Shown: positions 25,215 to 33,475 of the stretch, one piece after another
How the letters are laid out: every line of letters starts with the position of its first letter
Position numbering within the stretch: position 1 is the stretch's first letter
Origin: Palsa-504 sp963835775
Lineage (GTDB): Bacteria > Actinomycetota > Actinomycetes > Streptosporangiales > Streptosporangiaceae
DNA: 64,000 nt
Direction of reading: 5' to 3'
Assembly (NCBI GenBank): GCA_963835775.1
Contig: CAWIHB010000025.1
Coordinates: 434,001 to 498,000, forward strand
Made by a program: the position numbers and the translations under genes
Notes under the pieces: model-generated
The model's input: only the letters and a program-made list of their open reading frames with translations
What the model was told of the DNA's origin: nothing
Database searches by the model: none

Positions 25215-26018
25215 ATGAGCATGGAGCTCGACAACTCCTTTACCGTGCCCGTTCCGCCCGACCAGGCCTGGGACGTGCTGCTTGACGTAGAACGGATCGC
25301 GCCCTGCATGCCCGGCGCCACCGTCGACGAGTTCGACGGCAACGTGGTCAACGGGCGGATCAAGGTCAAGGTAGGCCCGGTCTCGCTGACCTACCGCGGG
25401 ACCGCGAAGTTCGTCGAGCGCGACCCCGAGGCCCATGTGGTCGTGATGGAAGCCTCCGGCAAGGAGACCCGCGGCGCCGGCACCGCATCCGCCAGCGTCC
25501 GCGCGGCGCTGGCCCCGGACGACTCGGGCCACGGCACCCAGGTCACCATGCACACGACGATGAACGTGACCGGGCGTCCGGCTCAGTTCGGCCGCGGCGT
25601 GATGGTCGAGGTTGGCGGCAAGCTGGTGGACCAGTTCGCGCAGAACCTGGGCAAGCTGATCTCCGGGGGCTCCGACGACTCGGCCCCGGCCGCCGCGGCT
25701 CCGACCGCCGCGGGTGCAGCAGGCCCGGCCGATACGGCACCGGCGGCTGATGCGAGCCCCGTTTCCTCCGGCGGCAGCGTCGGTGGCGCGGGCGTGACCG
25801 AGTCCGGCGCGGTCAACTACGCGGCACCGGCTGCTGCCGCGACCACGACCGCTTCCCCGCCTGCGCCCGCTCCCGCCGGTGACGACTCGCTCAACCTGGT
25901 CAGGCTGGTCGGCCCGGCGATCCTCAAGCGCATCGTGCCGGCGCTCCTGGCCGCGGCGGGTCTGGCCCTGCTGGGCAGGCGCATCTGGTGGCTGGCGCAC
26001 CGGGGCAAGCAGGACTGA
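25215..26018 (+). CDS. coxG: CoxG-like SRPBCC protein with membrane tail anchor
   Basis: 267 residues. Residues 1-150 form a CoxG/SRPBCC domain (FTVPVPPDQAWDVLLDVER, APCMPGATVDE, and GRPAQFGRGVMVEVGGKL). An Ala/Pro/Thr-rich linker (about 155-225) and a single hydrophobic helix near 237-255 (IVPALLAAAGLALLGRRIW) with a basic end follow. In carboxydotrophs CoxG recruits the CO dehydrogenase to the membrane; the tail anchor here fits membrane docking of the CoxSLM-like enzyme. The nitroreductase gene starts 3 bp after its stop. Confidence 0.88.
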   Translation: MSMELDNSFTVPVPPDQAWDVLLDVERIAPCMPGATVDEFDGNVVNGRIKVKVGPVSLTYRGTAKFVERDPEAHVVVMEASGKETRGAGTASASVRAALAPDDSGHGTQVTMHTTMNVTGRPAQFGRGVMVEVGGKLVDQFAQNLGKLISGGSDDSAPAAAAPTAAGAAGPADTAPAADASPVSSGGSVGGAGVTESGAVNYAAPAAAATTTASPPAPAPAGDDSLNLVRLVGPAILKRIVPALLAAAGLALLGRRIWWLAHRGKQD

Positions 26019-26021
26019 GGC

Positions 26022-26597
26022 GTGGAGTTCCAGGAGGTCGTCCGGCGCCGGCACATGGTGCGCCAGTTCACCGACGAGCCGGTATCAGCGTCCAGCCTGG
26101 AACGGATTCTGGGCAACGCCGTCCGCGGCCCGTCGGCGGGGTTCTCCCAGGGCCAGGCGTTCCTGGTGCTGACCGACTCCGAGGACCTGAAGCGCTTCTG
26201 GGCGGTAGCCGGGGTGGCTGCGGCCGAGCCGGTGGCGTCCGCGCCGCTGGTCATCGTGCCGATGTCGTCCAAGCGGGTCTACCTGGACCGCTACGCACGG
26301 CCCGACAAGGGCTGGACCGACCGGGACGAGAAGCGCTGGCCGGTGCCGTTCTGGCATATCGACACAGGCATGGCGGCACTGCTGATCCTGCTCACCGTGG
26401 TGGACGAGGGCCTGGGCGCGCTGTACTTCGGCATCGTGCCCGAGGCCGTGCAACCGTTCCGCGAGGCGTTCGGCGTGCCGGACGACCACGAGCCGATCGG
26501 TGCCATCGCCATCGGCCACAACGCCGAGGCCGCGCCCCGCGACCTGCGGTCCCGCCGCCGTCCCGCCCAGCACGTCGTCCACTACGGCCGCTGGTAG
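26022..26597 (+). CDS. Nitroreductase family FMN oxidoreductase
   Basis: 191 residues of the nitroreductase fold: N-terminal RRRHMVRQFTDEPV with the FMN-phosphate-contacting Arg residues, RGPSAGFSQGQAFLVLTD, and a dimer-interface helix region AALLILLTVVDEGLGALYFG. GTG start 3 bp after coxG, so cotranscribed. Members reduce nitro compounds, quinones or flavins with NAD(P)H, and some work in deiodination or coenzyme degradation. Its pairing with a molybdenum hydroxylase suggests a shared heterocycle/xenobiotic route, which is inference. Confidence 0.85.
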   Translation: MEFQEVVRRRHMVRQFTDEPVSASSLERILGNAVRGPSAGFSQGQAFLVLTDSEDLKRFWAVAGVAAAEPVASAPLVIVPMSSKRVYLDRYARPDKGWTDRDEKRWPVPFWHIDTGMAALLILLTVVDEGLGALYFGIVPEAVQPFREAFGVPDDHEPIGAIAIGHNAEAAPRDLRSRRRPAQHVVHYGRW

Positions 26598-26619
26598 GCC
26601 CGCGCTAGCCCCCGCGGGC
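26598..26619. terminator. Bidirectional GC hairpin between convergent nitroreductase and tsaD
   Basis: GCCCGCG / CGCGGGC stem (7 bp, loop of 8) starts immediately after the nitroreductase stop and lies 9 bp past the tsaD stop. No T-run on either side. Confidence 0.45.
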
Positions 26620-26628
26620 GCGGCCGGG

Positions 26629-27663
26629 TTAGCGGACGACGATGTCGGTGACGGGGAGGGAGGAGTCGGCGGGGAGGTCGAGGGGTGAGGGCTCGACGGC
26701 GCGGGAGACCAGTTCTGAGCCCAGGGCGGCGACCATGGCGCCGTTGTCGGTGCACAGGCCGGGGCGGGGGACGCGCAGCCTGATGCCGGCGTCGGCGCAG
26801 CGCTCGGCGGCCAGGGAGCGCAGCCGGGAGTTGGCCGCCACGCCGCCGCCGATGATCAGGTCGGCGACGTCGTGCTTCTGGCAGGCCTGGATGGCCTTGC
26901 GGGTGAGCACGTCGGCCACGGCTTCCTGGAAGCTGGCCGCCACATCGGCCACGTCGACCGGGTCCCCGGCGGCGTGCCGCGCCTCGACCCAGCGGGCCAC
27001 GGCCGTCTTCAGGCCCGCGAAGGAGAAGTCGAGCGTGCCGTCGTGGTACTTGCCGCGGGGGAAGCCGATCGCGGCCGGGTCGCCGTGGCGGGCCGCCTGG
27101 TCGATGGGCGGGCCGCCCGGGAACGGCAGGCCGAGCACCCGGGCCACCTTGTCGTAGGCCTCGCCGGCCGCGTCGTCGATGGTCGCGCCCAGCGGCTCCA
27201 CCCGCTGGGCCACGTCGCTGACCAGCAGCAGCGAGGAATGCCCGCCGGAGACCAGCAGGGCCACCGCGGGCGAGGGCAGCGGGCCGTGCTCGAGCTGGTC
27301 GACGGCGATGTGCGCGGCCAGGTGGTTGACCCCGTACAGCGGCTTGCCCAGGCCCAGGGCGTAGGCCTTGGCCGCGGCCACCCCGACCAGCAGGGCGCCG
27401 GCCAGGCCGGGACCGGCGGTGACGGCGATGGCGTCGACCTGGCTGGCCCGGACGCCGGCCATCTCCAGCGCGCGGTCGAAGGTGGGGACCATGGCCTCCA
27501 GGTGGGCCCGGCTGGCCACCTCGGGCACCACGCCGCCGAATCTGGCGTGCTGGTCCACGCTGGAGGCGATCGCGTCGGCGAGCAGGTCGTGACCGCGGAC
27601 CAGGCCGACGCCGGTCTCGTCGCAGGAGGTCTCGATGCCGAGCACCAGGGGGGCGGCGGCCAT
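26629..27663 (-). CDS. tsaD: tRNA N6-adenosine threonylcarbamoyltransferase TsaD
   Basis: 344 residues of the Kae1/TsaD ASKHA family: LGIETSCDETGVG at the N-terminus, NHLAAHIAVD (HxxxH metal ligands near 110), VSGGHSSLLLV, GEAYDKVARVLGLPFPGGP and VGGGVAANSRLR-like IGGGVAANSRLR. It transfers the threonylcarbamoyl group to A37 of ANN-decoding tRNAs with TsaB and TsaE, both encoded upstream. The start overlaps the rimI stop by one base (TGATG). Confidence 0.95.
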   Translation of the reverse strand: MAAAPLVLGIETSCDETGVGLVRGHDLLADAIASSVDQHARFGGVVPEVASRAHLEAMVPTFDRALEMAGVRASQVDAIAVTAGPGLAGALLVGVAAAKAYALGLGKPLYGVNHLAAHIAVDQLEHGPLPSPAVALLVSGGHSSLLLVSDVAQRVEPLGATIDDAAGEAYDKVARVLGLPFPGGPPIDQAARHGDPAAIGFPRGKYHDGTLDFSFAGLKTAVARWVEARHAAGDPVDVADVAASFQEAVADVLTRKAIQACQKHDVADLIIGGGVAANSRLRSLAAERCADAGIRLRVPRPGLCTDNGAMVAALGSELVSRAVEPSPLDLPADSSLPVTDIVVR

Positions 27664-28328
27664 CAGGGCAGCACCTTCCGCATGACCACGGCGTCGACGC
27701 CGGAGGGCTGGTAGTAGCCGCGGCGGATGCCGATCTCGGCGAAGCCGTGCCGCAGGTAGAGCTGCCTGGCCCGGGGGTTGTCCTTGCGCACCTCGAGCAG
27801 GACCTCCCGGCAGCCGCGCCTGCCCGCCTCACCCACCAGGGCCAGCAGCAGCGCGGTGCCGGTGCCCCGGCCCCAGTGGGCCGGATCCACAGCCAGCGTC
27901 ACCACATCGGCCTGCGGCCCGCCGCTGAACATCATCCCCGCGTACCCGATCAGCGTGTCCCCCTCCTCGGCCACCAGGTAGAGCCGGCGCGAGGCGGGCT
28001 GGGCGAACTCGGCCGCGAACATCTGCGGCGTCCAGGCGTCCTCGGGGAACAGCTCCTGCTCCAGCGCCATGATCCGGGGCATGTCCGACTTGGTCATCCC
28101 CCGGAGCGCTGCCAGCCCGGGGGGGCGACCCCCCGGAACCCCCCGCTCCTTCTCTTCTTCTTCTTCTTCCCGGGGGGACCCATCCCCCCGGACCCCCCTT
28201 GGGAGAGACCCATCCCCCCGGACCCCCCTTGGGAGAGACCCATCCCCCCGGACCCCCCTGGGGAGAGACCCATCCCCCCGGACCCCCCTGGGGAGGGGCT
28301 GCCCGCCCCCCCGGACTCCCCTGGTCAT
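27663..28328 (-). CDS. rimI: RimI-type ribosomal-protein N-acetyltransferase with repeat-derived N-terminal extension
   Basis: The GNAT domain occupies about the last 145 residues: DMPRIMALEQELFPEDAW, LAVDPAHWGRGTGTALL (acetyl-CoA loop RGTGTA) and DNPRARQLYLRHGFAEIG. RimI acetylates the N-terminus of S18 and, in actinobacteria, other proteins. The start is placed at the ATG overlapping the tsaB stop (ATGA), giving 221 residues. The first roughly 75 residues are then encoded by 30-bp tandem repeats (GVRGDGSLPR units) and a GAA run (six Glu). An internal ATG at 28097 would give about 144 residues but would trim the family N-terminus. Which start is used cannot be settled here. Confidence 0.85.
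   Translation of the reverse strand: MTRGVRGGGQPLPRGVRGDGSLPRGVRGDGSLPRGVRGDGSLPRGVRGDGSPREEEEEEKERGVPGGRPPGLAALRGMTKSDMPRIMALEQELFPEDAWTPQMFAAEFAQPASRRLYLVAEEGDTLIGYAGMMFSGGPQADVVTLAVDPAHWGRGTGTALLLALVGEAGRRGCREVLLEVRKDNPRARQLYLRHGFAEIGIRRGYYQPSGVDAVVMRKVLP
28116..28327. repeat. GC-tract element plus 30-bp minisatellite at the 5' end of rimI
   Basis: The core GGGGGGCGACCCCCC with following CCCCCC block sits at 28116-28146. A TTC run (28150-28169) follows, then four 30-bp units beginning at 28178, 28208, 28238 and 28268 and a degenerate fifth to 28327. Each unit contains CATCCCCCCGGACCCCC and TTGGGAGAG-type spacer. Unit length is a multiple of three, so the minus-strand frame into RimI stays open. 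Confidence 0.9.
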
Positions 28329-29011
28329 ACGGGTGTCACCCGCTTGGGCGGTCCCGGCTCCCGGGCGTCGGGCCGGCGCAGGTACAGCGGCTCGGGCGGC
28401 AGCAGCCCGGTCTGCGACCGCGTAGCGACCAGGCGGCACAGCGTGCGGGCGTCCGGGTAGGCGGGCGCGATCACCGCGCCGAACGCCTCCGGGTACAGCT
28501 GGCCCCCGGTCCCGGCCACCTCGAGGTCAGCGGCGCCCGTGATGGCGCTGGCCGGGCCCACCTGGGGGCCTTCGGTGCGCCGGCCGGCCGCGTCGTACCG
28601 GGCCCAGTAGACCTCTTTGCGCCGGGCGTCGGTGGCCACCAGGAACGCCCGTCCGGGCGGCACGGTGCTGGCCCGGGGGGACGACCCCCCCAGATCCCCC
28701 CGCGCGGCGGCGGCGATCACGTCCAGTGAGCACACGCCGTGCACCGGCAGGCCGAGCACGGACCCGAGCACCCGGGCCGTGACCACCCCGACCCGCAGCC
28801 CGGTGTACGGCCCGGGTCCCACGCCGACCGCGACCGCGGTCAGGTCCTCGCGGGCCGCGCCCGCGTCGGCCAGGACCTGGGCGATCATGGGCGCGAGAAG
28901 CTCACCGTGGCGCCGGGCGTCGACGGCGAACGCCTCGGAGACCACGCGCTCCCCGTCATGCAGGGCCGCGCTCACCGCGGGCGTCGCCGTATCGAAACCG
29001 AGCACCAGCAC
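28325..29011 (-). CDS. tsaB: tRNA threonylcarbamoyladenosine biosynthesis protein TsaB
   Basis: 228 residues of the TsaB ASKHA fold: VLGFDTATPAVSAAL, RRHGELLAPMI and the family hallmark GVGPGPYTGLRVGVV near 65-80. TsaB scaffolds TsaD and TsaE in t6A formation. An extra stretch near residues 103-113 (RGDLGGSSPRA) is encoded by a copy of the GC-tract element and sits between VIAAAA and the strand beginning RAFLVATDAR. The stop overlaps the predicted rimI start. Confidence 0.93.
   Translation of the reverse strand: MLVLGFDTATPAVSAALHDGERVVSEAFAVDARRHGELLAPMIAQVLADAGAAREDLTAVAVGVGPGPYTGLRVGVVTARVLGSVLGLPVHGVCSLDVIAAAARGDLGGSSPRASTVPPGRAFLVATDARRKEVYWARYDAAGRRTEGPQVGPASAITGAADLEVAGTGGQLYPEAFGAVIAPAYPDARTLCRLVATRSQTGLLPPEPLYLRRPDAREPGPPKRVTPV
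28673..28702. repeat. GC-tract element inside tsaB
   Basis: CGGGGGGACGACCCCCC followed by a second C-block (ATCCCCCCG), plus orientation; same core as the intergenic copies, here translated in frame within TsaB. Confidence 0.75.
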
Positions 29012-29035
29012 GCCGACCAGCCTAGTGGCCGCGCA

Positions 29036-30208
29036 CTAGTGCAGGGACGCCTCGGCCGCCTGGGCGAAGGCCAGGGCGGCGGCCGACAGCTCCGAGGAAG
29101 AGACCGGTCCGTAGCTGCCGCGGTTGGAGTGATCCAGCCCGTTCAGCGTGACCGTCACGATGACGTTGCGGAACCGCACGATGACGGTGGCCACGTCGGT
29201 GATCGATCCGCCGTCGTGGAACACCTGCAGCGAGCTGAACGCCTGGCTGCCGAGACCGGGCAGCAGGGTGACCGCGGCCGGCGGGTCCGGTGACTTCGGC
29301 AGCGGGCTCTTGGTGTCCTGCAGCGTGCTGGCGTAGGCGTCGATCGCGGCCGACGTGGCGCTGCCGTTGCCGCTGGCCAGCCCACTTGGCGCGTAGGCCA
29401 GCAGGTTCAGCTCGAGCAGCCGGAAGACCGGGGCCTGGTCGACGGTCCAGTCGCAGGCCGACTCGGCCGCGCCGTCGACCTGCAGCGGGGCGGCCACCTT
29501 GGGCTTACCCGGCAGGTACTGCTGCACGATGGCGGCGGGGACCACGGCACAGGCGTTCGGCACCTGCTGCAGCTCGCCGGGCTGGAACGTGGTGATCAGC
29601 CCGCCGGGCACGACCGGGGCCGGACCCGGCCCGCCGGTCAGCAGCACGACCAACGTGGTCACGGCCCCGGCCACCGTGACCAGGCCCGCCAGCAGGTACA
29701 GCCAGCGGCGGCGGCGGCGGGCCGCCGCCCGCTCGGCCCGCCCGCCGGGCAGGCGCGGCGCGCCACCAGGGGCCTCCTGCTGCTCGTCGTCGGGGCGGGC
29801 CCAGGGCGGGACCTGGTCCGGCTGGTCCTGATCGTCGTACCGGTCGCCATCCGGTGGTCCGGCCAGGAACGCGGCGGCTGGCGGGCCCGCGGGACTGGCG
29901 GCGCGGGCGGGGCCCATGGAGCTCATGGGGTTCGGGGCGGTCTGATTGGCGGTCTGCCAGGATCCCAGCGGATAGTCGTCGCTCATCCGGCCGGCGTGCC
30001 GTCCGCCGCCACCCGGGGGTGGCAGGGGACCAGCAGGACCGCTGAACCCGCCTGGTCCAGGCGGGCCGGGAGGTCCGGGGGGCGCGCCGGGGCCGGGGCC
30101 CCGGGGGTCACGGGGGTCACGGGGCCGGGTCGGGCGGACCGATGGCAGGTTGGCCCACGGCGGCGGGTCCTCGTCCGGGCGAGGGGGCAGGAAGTCCTGC
30201 TCAGGCAC
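29036..30208 (-). CDS. Proline-rich single-pass membrane protein, DUF3558-like extracellular domain
   Basis: 390 residues. The first 165 are Pro/Gly/Arg-rich and presumably cytoplasmic; a helix (WLYLLAGLVTVAGAVTTLVV, about 170-190) is followed by a roughly 190-residue outer domain with two Cys residues (NACAVV and ESACDW). Its arrangement recalls DUF3558/lipoprotein-like actinobacterial sensors or anchors, but the family assignment is weak. It interrupts the usual tsaE-tsaB neighbourhood on the same strand. Function unknown. Confidence 0.7.
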   Translation of the reverse strand: MPEQDFLPPRPDEDPPPWANLPSVRPTRPRDPRDPRGPGPGAPPGPPGPPGPGGFSGPAGPLPPPGGGGRHAGRMSDDYPLGSWQTANQTAPNPMSSMGPARAASPAGPPAAAFLAGPPDGDRYDDQDQPDQVPPWARPDDEQQEAPGGAPRLPGGRAERAAARRRRRWLYLLAGLVTVAGAVTTLVVLLTGGPGPAPVVPGGLITTFQPGELQQVPNACAVVPAAIVQQYLPGKPKVAAPLQVDGAAESACDWTVDQAPVFRLLELNLLAYAPSGLASGNGSATSAAIDAYASTLQDTKSPLPKSPDPPAAVTLLPGLGSQAFSSLQVFHDGGSITDVATVIVRFRNVIVTVTLNGLDHSNRGSYGPVSSSELSAAALAFAQAAEASLH

Positions 30209-30308
30209 GCACGCCTCCGGGTAGGGATACGGTACGTAACGGCGCGGTAGGCGAACCGATGATCAAGTACAGCGGAACTATAAACGGTGCTCGGGCCAAA
30301 AGTTTGCG

Positions 30309-30800
30309 TTATCCAGATTCAGGCGTCCGATTCCATCGCCTACCGTGACCGGCCAGCCGGACGGTGCGGACCTCGGTGTCCCGGTCCGGCTCGATGGAGA
30401 TCTCCAGGCGGTCCTCGGCCAGGTCCTCGGCCAGGCCCTCGCCCCACTCCACCACGGTGACGGCCCGGGCCATGTCCGCGTCCAGGTCCAGGTCATCCAC
30501 CTCGCTGACGCTGCCCAGCCGGTAGGCGTCCGCGTGCACCAGGGCGGGCCCGGAGCCGGCCAGCGCCGGGTGGACCCGGGCGATGACGAAGGTCGGGGAG
30601 GTGACCGGGCCGCGCACGCCGAGGCCCTCGCCGATGCCCTGGACCAGGGTGGTCTTGCCCGCCCCCAGCGGGCCGGCCAGGATGACGAGATCCCCGGCCC
30701 GCAGCCGGGTGGCGAGCTCACGGCCCAGCTCCCGCATGGCCACGTCGGTGGCGATCCGCCGTTCGGCAGGCAAGCACCACGGCCCGTTCTGAACGATCAT
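30309..30800 (-). CDS. tsaE: tRNA threonylcarbamoyladenosine ATPase TsaE
   Basis: 163 residues: Walker A GPLGAGKTTLVQG (about 42-54), SPTFVIARVH (switch-like TSPTF) and HADAYRLGS, then VVEWGEGL (WGE motif). TsaE drives the TsaB-TsaD cycle with ATP in t6A modification. Its ATG overlaps the alr stop (ATGA), so translation is coupled to alanine racemase. Confidence 0.93.
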   Translation of the reverse strand: MIVQNGPWCLPAERRIATDVAMRELGRELATRLRAGDLVILAGPLGAGKTTLVQGIGEGLGVRGPVTSPTFVIARVHPALAGSGPALVHADAYRLGSVSEVDDLDLDADMARAVTVVEWGEGLAEDLAEDRLEISIEPDRDTEVRTVRLAGHGRRWNRTPESG

Positions 30801-31918
30801 CGAGATCCGTCCGGATAGTGGCGCGGGACCCGGGCCCCGATCCCGGTCGCGATGTCATAGGAGATCGTGCCGAGCCGCTCGCCCCACTCCTGGGCGGTGG
30901 CCTCTCCGTCCTCGCCCGGGCCGAACAGCACGACCTGCTCGCCCGCGGCCACCGGCTCGTCGCCGAAGTCGACCACGAACTGGTCCATGCACACCGTCCC
31001 GGCGATTGGCCAGCGGCGGCCGCGCGCGCTGACCAGGTGCTGGCCGGCCGCGGCGCGGGGCACGCCGTCGGCGTAGCCGAGCGGCACCAGCCCGAGCGTG
31101 GTCTCCCGTTCGGTCACGTAGCGGTGGCCGTAGGACACGCCCGAGCCGGGCGGGACCCGCTTGACCAGGGCCAGCCGGGCGGACAGGGTCATGGCCGGGC
31201 GCAGCCAGGACGGCGCGCCGCCGGGCAGGGTGGACAGGCCGTAGACGGCGCCGCCGAACCGGACCAGATCGAGCCGGGACTCGGGCACGGTGATCGCGGC
31301 CGCGGTGTTGGCGATGTGCCTGACCTCGGGCGTGACGCCGGCCTTCTCGGCCAGCGCCACAGCGTCGGCGAACGCGGTCAGCTGGGCCGCGATCGACGGG
31401 TGCCCGGGCATATCGGCGCAGGCGAAGTGGGACCACAGGCCGACCACCCGGACCGCGCCGCCGGCCTGGGCGGCCAGGGCGGCCTCGACCACCCCGGGCC
31501 AGTCGGCCCGGGTGGCGCCGCCGCGGGTCAGCCCGGTGTCGGCCTTCAGGTGCAGCCGGGCCGTCACCCCGGCACGTTCGGCGGCGCCGGCCACGCGGGC
31601 CACGAAGGCGGCCGAGCCGGCCGTGACGTCGATGCCCGCGGCGACCGCCTCGGCCGGATCGCCCACGGCCATCAGGCACAGCACCGGCGCGGTCAGCCCC
31701 GCCCGGCGCAGCGCGACCGCCTCGGCCAGGTCGGCGGTGCCCAGCCAGCTGGCCCCGCCGGCCAGCGCGGCCCGGGCCGCGGGCACCATGCCGTGGCCGT
31801 AGCCGTCGGCCTTGACCACGGCCATGACCTGGCTGCCGCGGACCCGGTCGCACAGGGCCGCGACGTTGCCGCTGATCGTGCCGAGATCGACGAGAGCCTG
31901 CCTGTCCATGACGCCCAA
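30797..31918 (-). CDS. alr: Alanine racemase
   Basis: 373 residues, fold-type III PLP enzyme: AVVKADGYGHG near residue 35 supplies the PLP Lys, a C-terminal-domain Tyr in GVSYGHRY is the second catalytic base, and MDQFVVDFGDEPV is also family sequence. It makes D-alanine for peptidoglycan. A second ATG three codons in (MDRQALVDLG) may be the true start. It lies 14 bp downstream of nnr and overlaps tsaE. Confidence 0.94.
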   Translation of the reverse strand: MGVMDRQALVDLGTISGNVAALCDRVRGSQVMAVVKADGYGHGMVPAARAALAGGASWLGTADLAEAVALRRAGLTAPVLCLMAVGDPAEAVAAGIDVTAGSAAFVARVAGAAERAGVTARLHLKADTGLTRGGATRADWPGVVEAALAAQAGGAVRVVGLWSHFACADMPGHPSIAAQLTAFADAVALAEKAGVTPEVRHIANTAAAITVPESRLDLVRFGGAVYGLSTLPGGAPSWLRPAMTLSARLALVKRVPPGSGVSYGHRYVTERETTLGLVPLGYADGVPRAAAGQHLVSARGRRWPIAGTVCMDQFVVDFGDEPVAAGEQVVLFGPGEDGEATAQEWGERLGTISYDIATGIGARVPRHYPDGSR

Positions 31919-31932
31919 ACGTACCCGGTCGC

Positions 31933-33467
31933 TCAGGCGCCCAGGCTGCGGAACGCGGCAGGCAGCGACCGGACCACGTCCGAGGCGCTGATCGGCGCCT
32001 CGGGCGCCGGTCCGCGGTCGCGGCGGCGGCCGGCCCGGGGCGCGGCGGCCAGCCGGGCGGACAGGCCGTGCAGGTAGGCGGCGGCCGCGCCGGCCAGGCC
32101 GGCTCGAGGCCCTGGGCCAGCAGCGCGCCCGCCAGGCCGGAAAGCACGTCGCCCGAGCCCGCGGTAGCCAGCCAGGGCGTACCGGTCGGGTTGACCAGCA
32201 CGGTCGGGCGGCCGGGCGAGGCCACCACCGTGGTGGAGCCCTTGAGCAGCACGGTGACGCCGAGCTGTTCGGCGGCCTGGCGGGCGTGCTCGAGCCGGGC
32301 GGCCTCGATGCGGGCCGGCTCGGTGCGCAGCAGCCGGCCCAGTTCCCCGGCGTGCGGCGTGATCAGCGTGGGCGCGGCCCGCGGCAGCAGGTTCTCGTGC
32401 TGGCTCAAGATGGTCAGGCCGTCCGCGTCGACCAGGACCGGCAGGTCGGTGCCCAGGATAGCGGCCAGGCGGGCGGCGGCGGCATCGTCGGTACCCATGC
32501 CGGGGCCGGCCACCCAGGCCTGGACCCGGCCGGCCTGGCCGAGCAGGTCCCAGTCGCCGGCCTCGGGGTGCACGGTGAGCACGGCCTCCGGCCAGGCCTG
32601 GCGGACCACGGCGGCGGGCACCGGGGCGGTCACCACCCGGACCATGCCCGCGCCGCCGTGCACCGCCCCGCCGGCGGACAGCACGGCCGCGCCGGCGAAC
32701 CGGTCGCTGCCCGCGAGCAGGCCGATCACGCCGCGACGGTATTTGTCGGATTCGGCACTGGGCCGGGGCAGCAGCTCGCGCAGGTCGCCGTGCTGGGCGG
32801 CCAGGGCCGCGGGCTCGCCGTCCAGGTAGGGGCCCAGGCCGATGTCGACCAGTTCCACCGTGCCCGCGTACCCGGCGCCCGGGTCGATCAGCAGGCCGGG
32901 CTTGAGGGCGCCGAACGTCACGGTCACGTCGGCGCGGACCGCGGGCCCGTCGACGGTCCCGGTGTCGGCGTCGATGCCGCTGGGCAGGTCCACGGCCACT
33001 ACCGTGGCGCCAGCCTGGGCCGCGTCGGCGGTTTGGCGGGCCAGGGCGGCGAACGGCTCGCGCAGGCCGCCGTGGCCGCCGATGCCGAGCAGGCCGTCAA
33101 TGATGAGGTCGGCGGCGGCCAGCGCGGCGGCCGCCTGGCCGAGGTCGGCGGTGCTGCGGCCGCCCGCGGCGCGCAGATCGGCAAGGCCACCTTCGTGGGT
33201 CTTCGGGGCGGCAGTGACGGCGGTGACGGCCGCGCCGCGCCGGGCCAGCCGGGCGCCGGCGTACAGGGCGTCGCCGCCGTTGTCGCCGCTTCCGGCCAGC
33301 ACCACGACCCGGGCCCCGTAGCAGCGTCCGGGCTGGCGGGCCAGCAGCGAGACGCACGCCGCGGCCAGGCCCGCGGCGGCCCGCTGCATGAGGACGCCCG
33401 CCGGCAGACGGTCCATCAGGGCGCGTTCGGCGGCGCGGACCGCGGCGACCTGGTAGGCGCGACGCAT
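31933..33467 (-). CDS. nnr: Bifunctional NAD(P)H-hydrate epimerase/dehydratase Nnr, frameshifted near the 3' end
   Basis: Would be 511 residues. Epimerase domain (about 1-215; YQVAAVRAAERALM, VVLAGSGDNGGDALYA, DLPSGIDADTG) is followed by the ADP-dependent dehydratase domain (about 230-510; YRRGVIGLLAGSDRF, WVAGPGMGTDD, LITPHAGELGRLL, ATAGSGDVLSG). It repairs hydrated NAD(P)H. After AQGLEPA the frame is lost near 32097; one missing base in a GG/GGG run restores LAGAAAAYLHGLSARL and the ending VVRSLPAAFRSLGA with TGA at 31933. Total length is 3n+2, as expected for one deleted base. Homopolymer sequencing error is likely. Confidence 0.85.
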
Positions 33468-33475
33468 GCCGGGCC

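Noticed and set aside
28069..28425. Repeat-rich plus-strand frame opposite rimI/tsaB (Ser run and SPRTPLGRD repeats)
   Set aside because: It is the complement of the rimI minisatellite and overlaps two well-supported minus-strand genes.
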